Assembly (NCBI GenBank): GCA_910588655.1
Contig: CAJUPJ010000007.1
Location: 1 to 64,000 of the forward strand
From: an uncultured Lachnospiraceae bacterium
GTDB lineage: Bacteria; Bacillota; Clostridia; Lachnospirales; Lachnospiraceae
Direction of reading: 5' to 3'
Length of the DNA stretch: 64,000 bases
In this document: positions 61,751-64,000 of the stretch, piece by piece
How positions within the stretch are numbered: the first letter of the stretch is position 1
How the letters are laid out: every line of letters starts with the position of its first letter
Program-made: the position numbers and the translations under genes
The notes under the pieces: generated by a model
What the model saw: the letters and a program-made list of their open reading frames with translations, nothing else
Told to the model about the DNA's origin: nothing
The model's database searches: none

Positions 61751-62680
61751 TTATACAGGATAGCGCGATAAAAACATCTGGACAATAGTTCCTTTTTCTG
61801 GAGCTGGTTTAATCCTTGCATACCCTCCTTGTTTTGACAGGACTTCCCTTACAATATAAAGCCCTATCCCGAAACCAGGTTCTTTGCCGGCATCTTTGGA
61901 GCGGTAGAAACGTTCAAATACAAGCCCCTGTTCTTCTTCGTTTATTCCCATTCCTTCATCTTCAACACTTACACATATAAAGGAGTCATATGTGGCAGTC
62001 TGGATTTTTACCAGGGAATTTTCAGGAGAGTATTTAATGGCATTTTCTAAAATATTAGCAAGTGCTTCAATGCTCCATTTTTTATCTGCATAACACAAAC
62101 CGCCTGGCATATCTTTTTCTATGCGTATGTTTTTCTTAAGGGCGGCAAGTTCTGTTTCCTGGCAGGAAATATTAATTATTTCTTCTATTTCTGTCATTTC
62201 AGGATGGAGTGTAACCATCTGCTGGCTTGTATAAGAGGATTTAACAAGTTCTTTCATAAAGAAATCCAGTTTTCCAGCCTGTTTATGTATTTTGCTGGCT
62301 AAAAGCCTTGTTTCAATATCAAGTTCTTTTTCATATAAAAGACCCGAATAAAGCATAATATTTGCAAGTGGTGTACGTACCTGGTGTGAAATATCAGAAA
62401 CCAGTGATTTTATTGCATCCCTTTCACTGGCGGCTTTCTCCTTTCTGTCCTGTGAAATATAAGCAAGCCTTTCTAAGCGTTCGTCTATTGCTGACCAGGC
62501 AAGCTCATTATATGATATTTCAAGCGGGGAACCGCCCAGAGCCCTGTCAAGCTTTAAAAGCATGGTTTCAAATATCTGGCTTTCTTTTTTGTTATAAAAA
62601 TGTCCTGCCACAAAAGCTGCCAGAAGTGCACCGGATAAAAATACTGCTATTATAATTATTATAAACACCATAAATTCCAT
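61751..62680 (-). CDS. Sensor histidine kinase of the ABC-transporter module
   Basis: A 309-residue kinase with one N-terminal membrane helix (about 4-28) and no external sensor domain. HisKA has His99 in SDISHQVRTPLAN. The ATPase domain has LANILENAIKYS, DEGMGI and GFGIGLYIVREV. The missing sensor domain suggests that the FtsX permease senses the stimulus, as in BceAB-type systems. The start at 62680 follows GGGAG and overlaps the regulator stop as TAATG; an in-frame ATG at 62695 is less likely. Confidence 0.9.
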   Translation of the reverse strand: MEFMVFIIIIIAVFLSGALLAAFVAGHFYNKKESQIFETMLLKLDRALGGSPLEISYNELAWSAIDERLERLAYISQDRKEKAASERDAIKSLVSDISHQVRTPLANIMLYSGLLYEKELDIETRLLASKIHKQAGKLDFFMKELVKSSYTSQQMVTLHPEMTEIEEIINISCQETELAALKKNIRIEKDMPGGLCYADKKWSIEALANILENAIKYSPENSLVKIQTATYDSFICVSVEDEGMGINEEEQGLVFERFYRSKDAGKEPGFGIGLYIVREVLSKQGGYARIKPAPEKGTIVQMFLSRYPV

Positions 62681-63396
62681 TAAAATTTCTCCCATATATA
62701 GCCTTTTCCATAGACTGTTTTAATATATCCGGGCTTTGAAGGAACGTCCTCCAGCTTGTCCCGTAAACGGCGGATGCCCACGGAAAGGGCATTGTCTTCA
62801 ACATATTCTGTGCCATCGGGCCAGACGCGTTCCAGAAGCAGTTCCCTTGTAAGGATTTGCCCTGCATTGGAAACCAGGGTATATAAAATCCTTTGCTCGG
62901 TTTTACTTAATTCTATGGGTTTTCCGTTTTTATAAAAGTCCATTGTATCAAAATGGAAACAGAATGTTTCATTCTGGTATCCTGCTCTCTGGAAATTGTC
63001 ATTGCGCCTTAGCAATGCACGTATTCTTGCACGCAGTACCATAAGGCTGAAAGGTTTTGTAATATAATCATCTGCACCACATTCCAGCCCTATTACAATA
63101 TCCAGTTCCATATCCTTTGCAGTAAGCAGGACAACAGGAACATGGCTGGTTTTGCGGATTTCTTTGCAGAAATCCAGCCCGCTTCCGTCTGGAAGGCTTA
63201 TATCCAGAATAAGAAGGTCAAACTTATTAAAATCAAGGGCTTTCTTTGCTTCCGAAATTGTGTGGCAGCATGTAAAACAGAACTCAGGGCTTTCAAGGGA
63301 CATGCGTATGCCATCAGACAGGTCTTCATCATCCTCTAATATAAGAATGGATTGTTTGATATTAATATTATTAATATTGTTAATACTATTTAACAT
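62680..63396 (-). CDS. OmpR-family response regulator of the ABC-transporter module
   Basis: A 238-residue regulator. The receiver (about 14-128) has acidic residues at 21-23, phospho-acceptor Asp65 in LLILDISLPD and a KPF near 114. The winged helix (about 145-236) has LSKTEQRILYTLV, TRELLLERVWPDG and VGIRRLRDKLE. The first 13 residues are Asn/Ile repeats (SINNINNINIK) from an ATT-rich run and may be over-long. First gene of the operon regulator-kinase-ATPase-permease. It probably activates the ATPase promoter. Confidence 0.9.
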   Translation of the reverse strand: MLNSINNINNINIKQSILILEDDEDLSDGIRMSLESPEFCFTCCHTISEAKKALDFNKFDLLILDISLPDGSGLDFCKEIRKTSHVPVVLLTAKDMELDIVIGLECGADDYITKPFSLMVLRARIRALLRRNDNFQRAGYQNETFCFHFDTMDFYKNGKPIELSKTEQRILYTLVSNAGQILTRELLLERVWPDGTEYVEDNALSVGIRRLRDKLEDVPSKPGYIKTVYGKGYIWEKF

Positions 63397-63500
63397 TATA
63401 AAAATATGCCTTTCTGGTATAGTAAATTACTAAAGCTGCTGTATTGGTAATTATAGCATTATATTTGTAAAAGTAAAGGAGAGGGATATTATTTTTGGGC

Positions 63501-63516
63501 GGACGCAGGGTTTTTC
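63501..63516 (+). repeat. Palindromic intergenic element, solo terminus (copy 8)
   Basis: GGACGCAGGGTTTTTC matches the left end of copy 4 and the complement of the right ends of copies 1 and 3. No arm or hairpin follows. It lies in the 260-base divergent gap before the AbiH-like gene. Confidence 0.5.
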
Positions 63517-63656
63517 TTGTCAAACATTTTTTATGTATTTATTTTAGATTTTTATGATAAATATATTTACAATTATATTCTTGTATGGTAATATCAGTCC
63601 AATTTAATTATAGATAAAAATAAATAGCAGCTTAAGGAAGAGGATAAAAATTAAAT

Positions 63657-64000
63657 ATGGATATATTAGTATTAGGAAATGGATTTGACTTGGCACATGG
63701 ACTGCCAACTGGTTATATTAATTTTTTGGAATTTTGCGAAAGGGTAATGCCAATATATAAAGAAGAAGGAAAACCGGTTATTAATTATTACACGGAAGTA
63801 TTAGAGGGTTGGGAAATTAATAATGAAATAAAAGATTATCTGGATGAAGCATTTAAAAGCAGAAAGAGAAATAGTAAAATGGAATACCAGACAAAATATC
63901 CAGGTTTAGATGAATTATTTTCGCTTATTGATAATAATATATGGTTTTATTATTTTATCCAGTGTGACAGGCATGGCAAAGAAAACTGGGTAGATTTTGA
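63657..64000 (+). CDS. AbiH-family abortive infection protein, 5' part
   Basis: The reading frame is open from ATG 63657 to the window edge (114 codons seen). The N-terminus, ILVLGNGFDLAHGLPTGY, is the hallmark of the AbiH family, which protects lactococci and other bacteria from phage by abortive infection; the mechanism is poorly known. GGAAGAGGA lies about 12 bases upstream. The gene is more AT-rich than its neighbours and follows a repeat terminus, both consistent with acquisition. The C-terminal part, usually 250 or more further residues, lies outside the window. Confidence 0.82.
   Translation, partial: MDILVLGNGFDLAHGLPTGYINFLEFCERVMPIYKEEGKPVINYYTEVLEGWEINNEIKDYLDEAFKSRKRNSKMEYQTKYPGLDELFSLIDNNIWFYYFIQCDRHGKENWVDF

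Overview
The window looks like a chromosomal segment of a low-GC Gram-positive anaerobe, most likely a gut Lachnospiraceae (Clostridia). The pointers are Veg, a 6S RNA of Firmicutes type, an orphan MsmX-type sugar ABC ATPase, LacI-type sensor fusions, DUF368, a siroheme/cobalamin-type tetrapyrrole cluster without protoheme genes, and AGGAGG-type ribosome binding sites throughout. The genus call is inference. No prophage, CRISPR array or transposase gene is visible.

Layout. 1-5.1 kb: YitT membrane protein, MsmX-like ATPase, a TetR regulator with an unknown partner, and a CdaR/PucR regulator. 5.4-10 kb: a SEC-C protein, then a three-gene signalling module (histidine kinase, receiver-HD-GYP phosphodiesterase, Hpt/CheA-like kinase). 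10-18.5 kb: Veg, a DEDDh exonuclease, a DMT transporter, a secreted papain-like protease with Ig-like domains, DUF368, an AI-2E-family permease and a VanZ-like protein. 18.6-25.5 kb: tRNA-Val and tRNA-Met, ispF, a broken LacI-PfkB fusion divergent from an intact ribokinase plus a half-size DcuC-like carrier, and an ECF sigma/anti-sigma pair. 25.5-37 kb: S1 protein, ahcY, an alanine/glycine symporter with an unusual insertion, a MerR pair, rfbC-rfbD, an Ig-like secreted protein and a two-component system. 37.3 kb: 6S RNA. 37.5-43 kb: aldolase-like protein, murI, MATE, a sugar-sensor-GGDEF protein and an Rrf2 regulator. 43.3-54.7 kb: a ThiF/MoeB-like enzyme followed by hemA, precorrin-2 dehydrogenase, hemC, cobA/hemD, a methyltransferase, hemB and hemL. 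This row makes uroporphyrinogen III and precorrin-2/sirohydrochlorin from glutamyl-tRNA. 54.8-63.4 kb: a coiled-coil protein, a GH27 alpha-galactosidase, a FliD-C-terminus-like protein, and a regulator/kinase/ABC ATPase/FtsX permease module. 63.66 kb to the edge: start of an AbiH-family phage-defence gene.

Two things stand out. First, the tetrapyrrole row is interrupted twice: by about 1 kb of structured repeats between the precorrin-2 dehydrogenase gene and hemC, and by an AT-rich two-gene cassette (50166-52393) between the methyltransferase and hemB. The cassette encodes a DGQHR/ParB-like protein and a protein with a HEPN-type RNase motif, and is a candidate undescribed defence or toxin-antitoxin module. 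Second, a family of nested palindromic intergenic elements recurs at about ten sites, with termini resembling GGACGCAGGGTTT and a flanking motif AAGATAACTGTAA. Two of the copies lie as an inverted pair just upstream of hemC.
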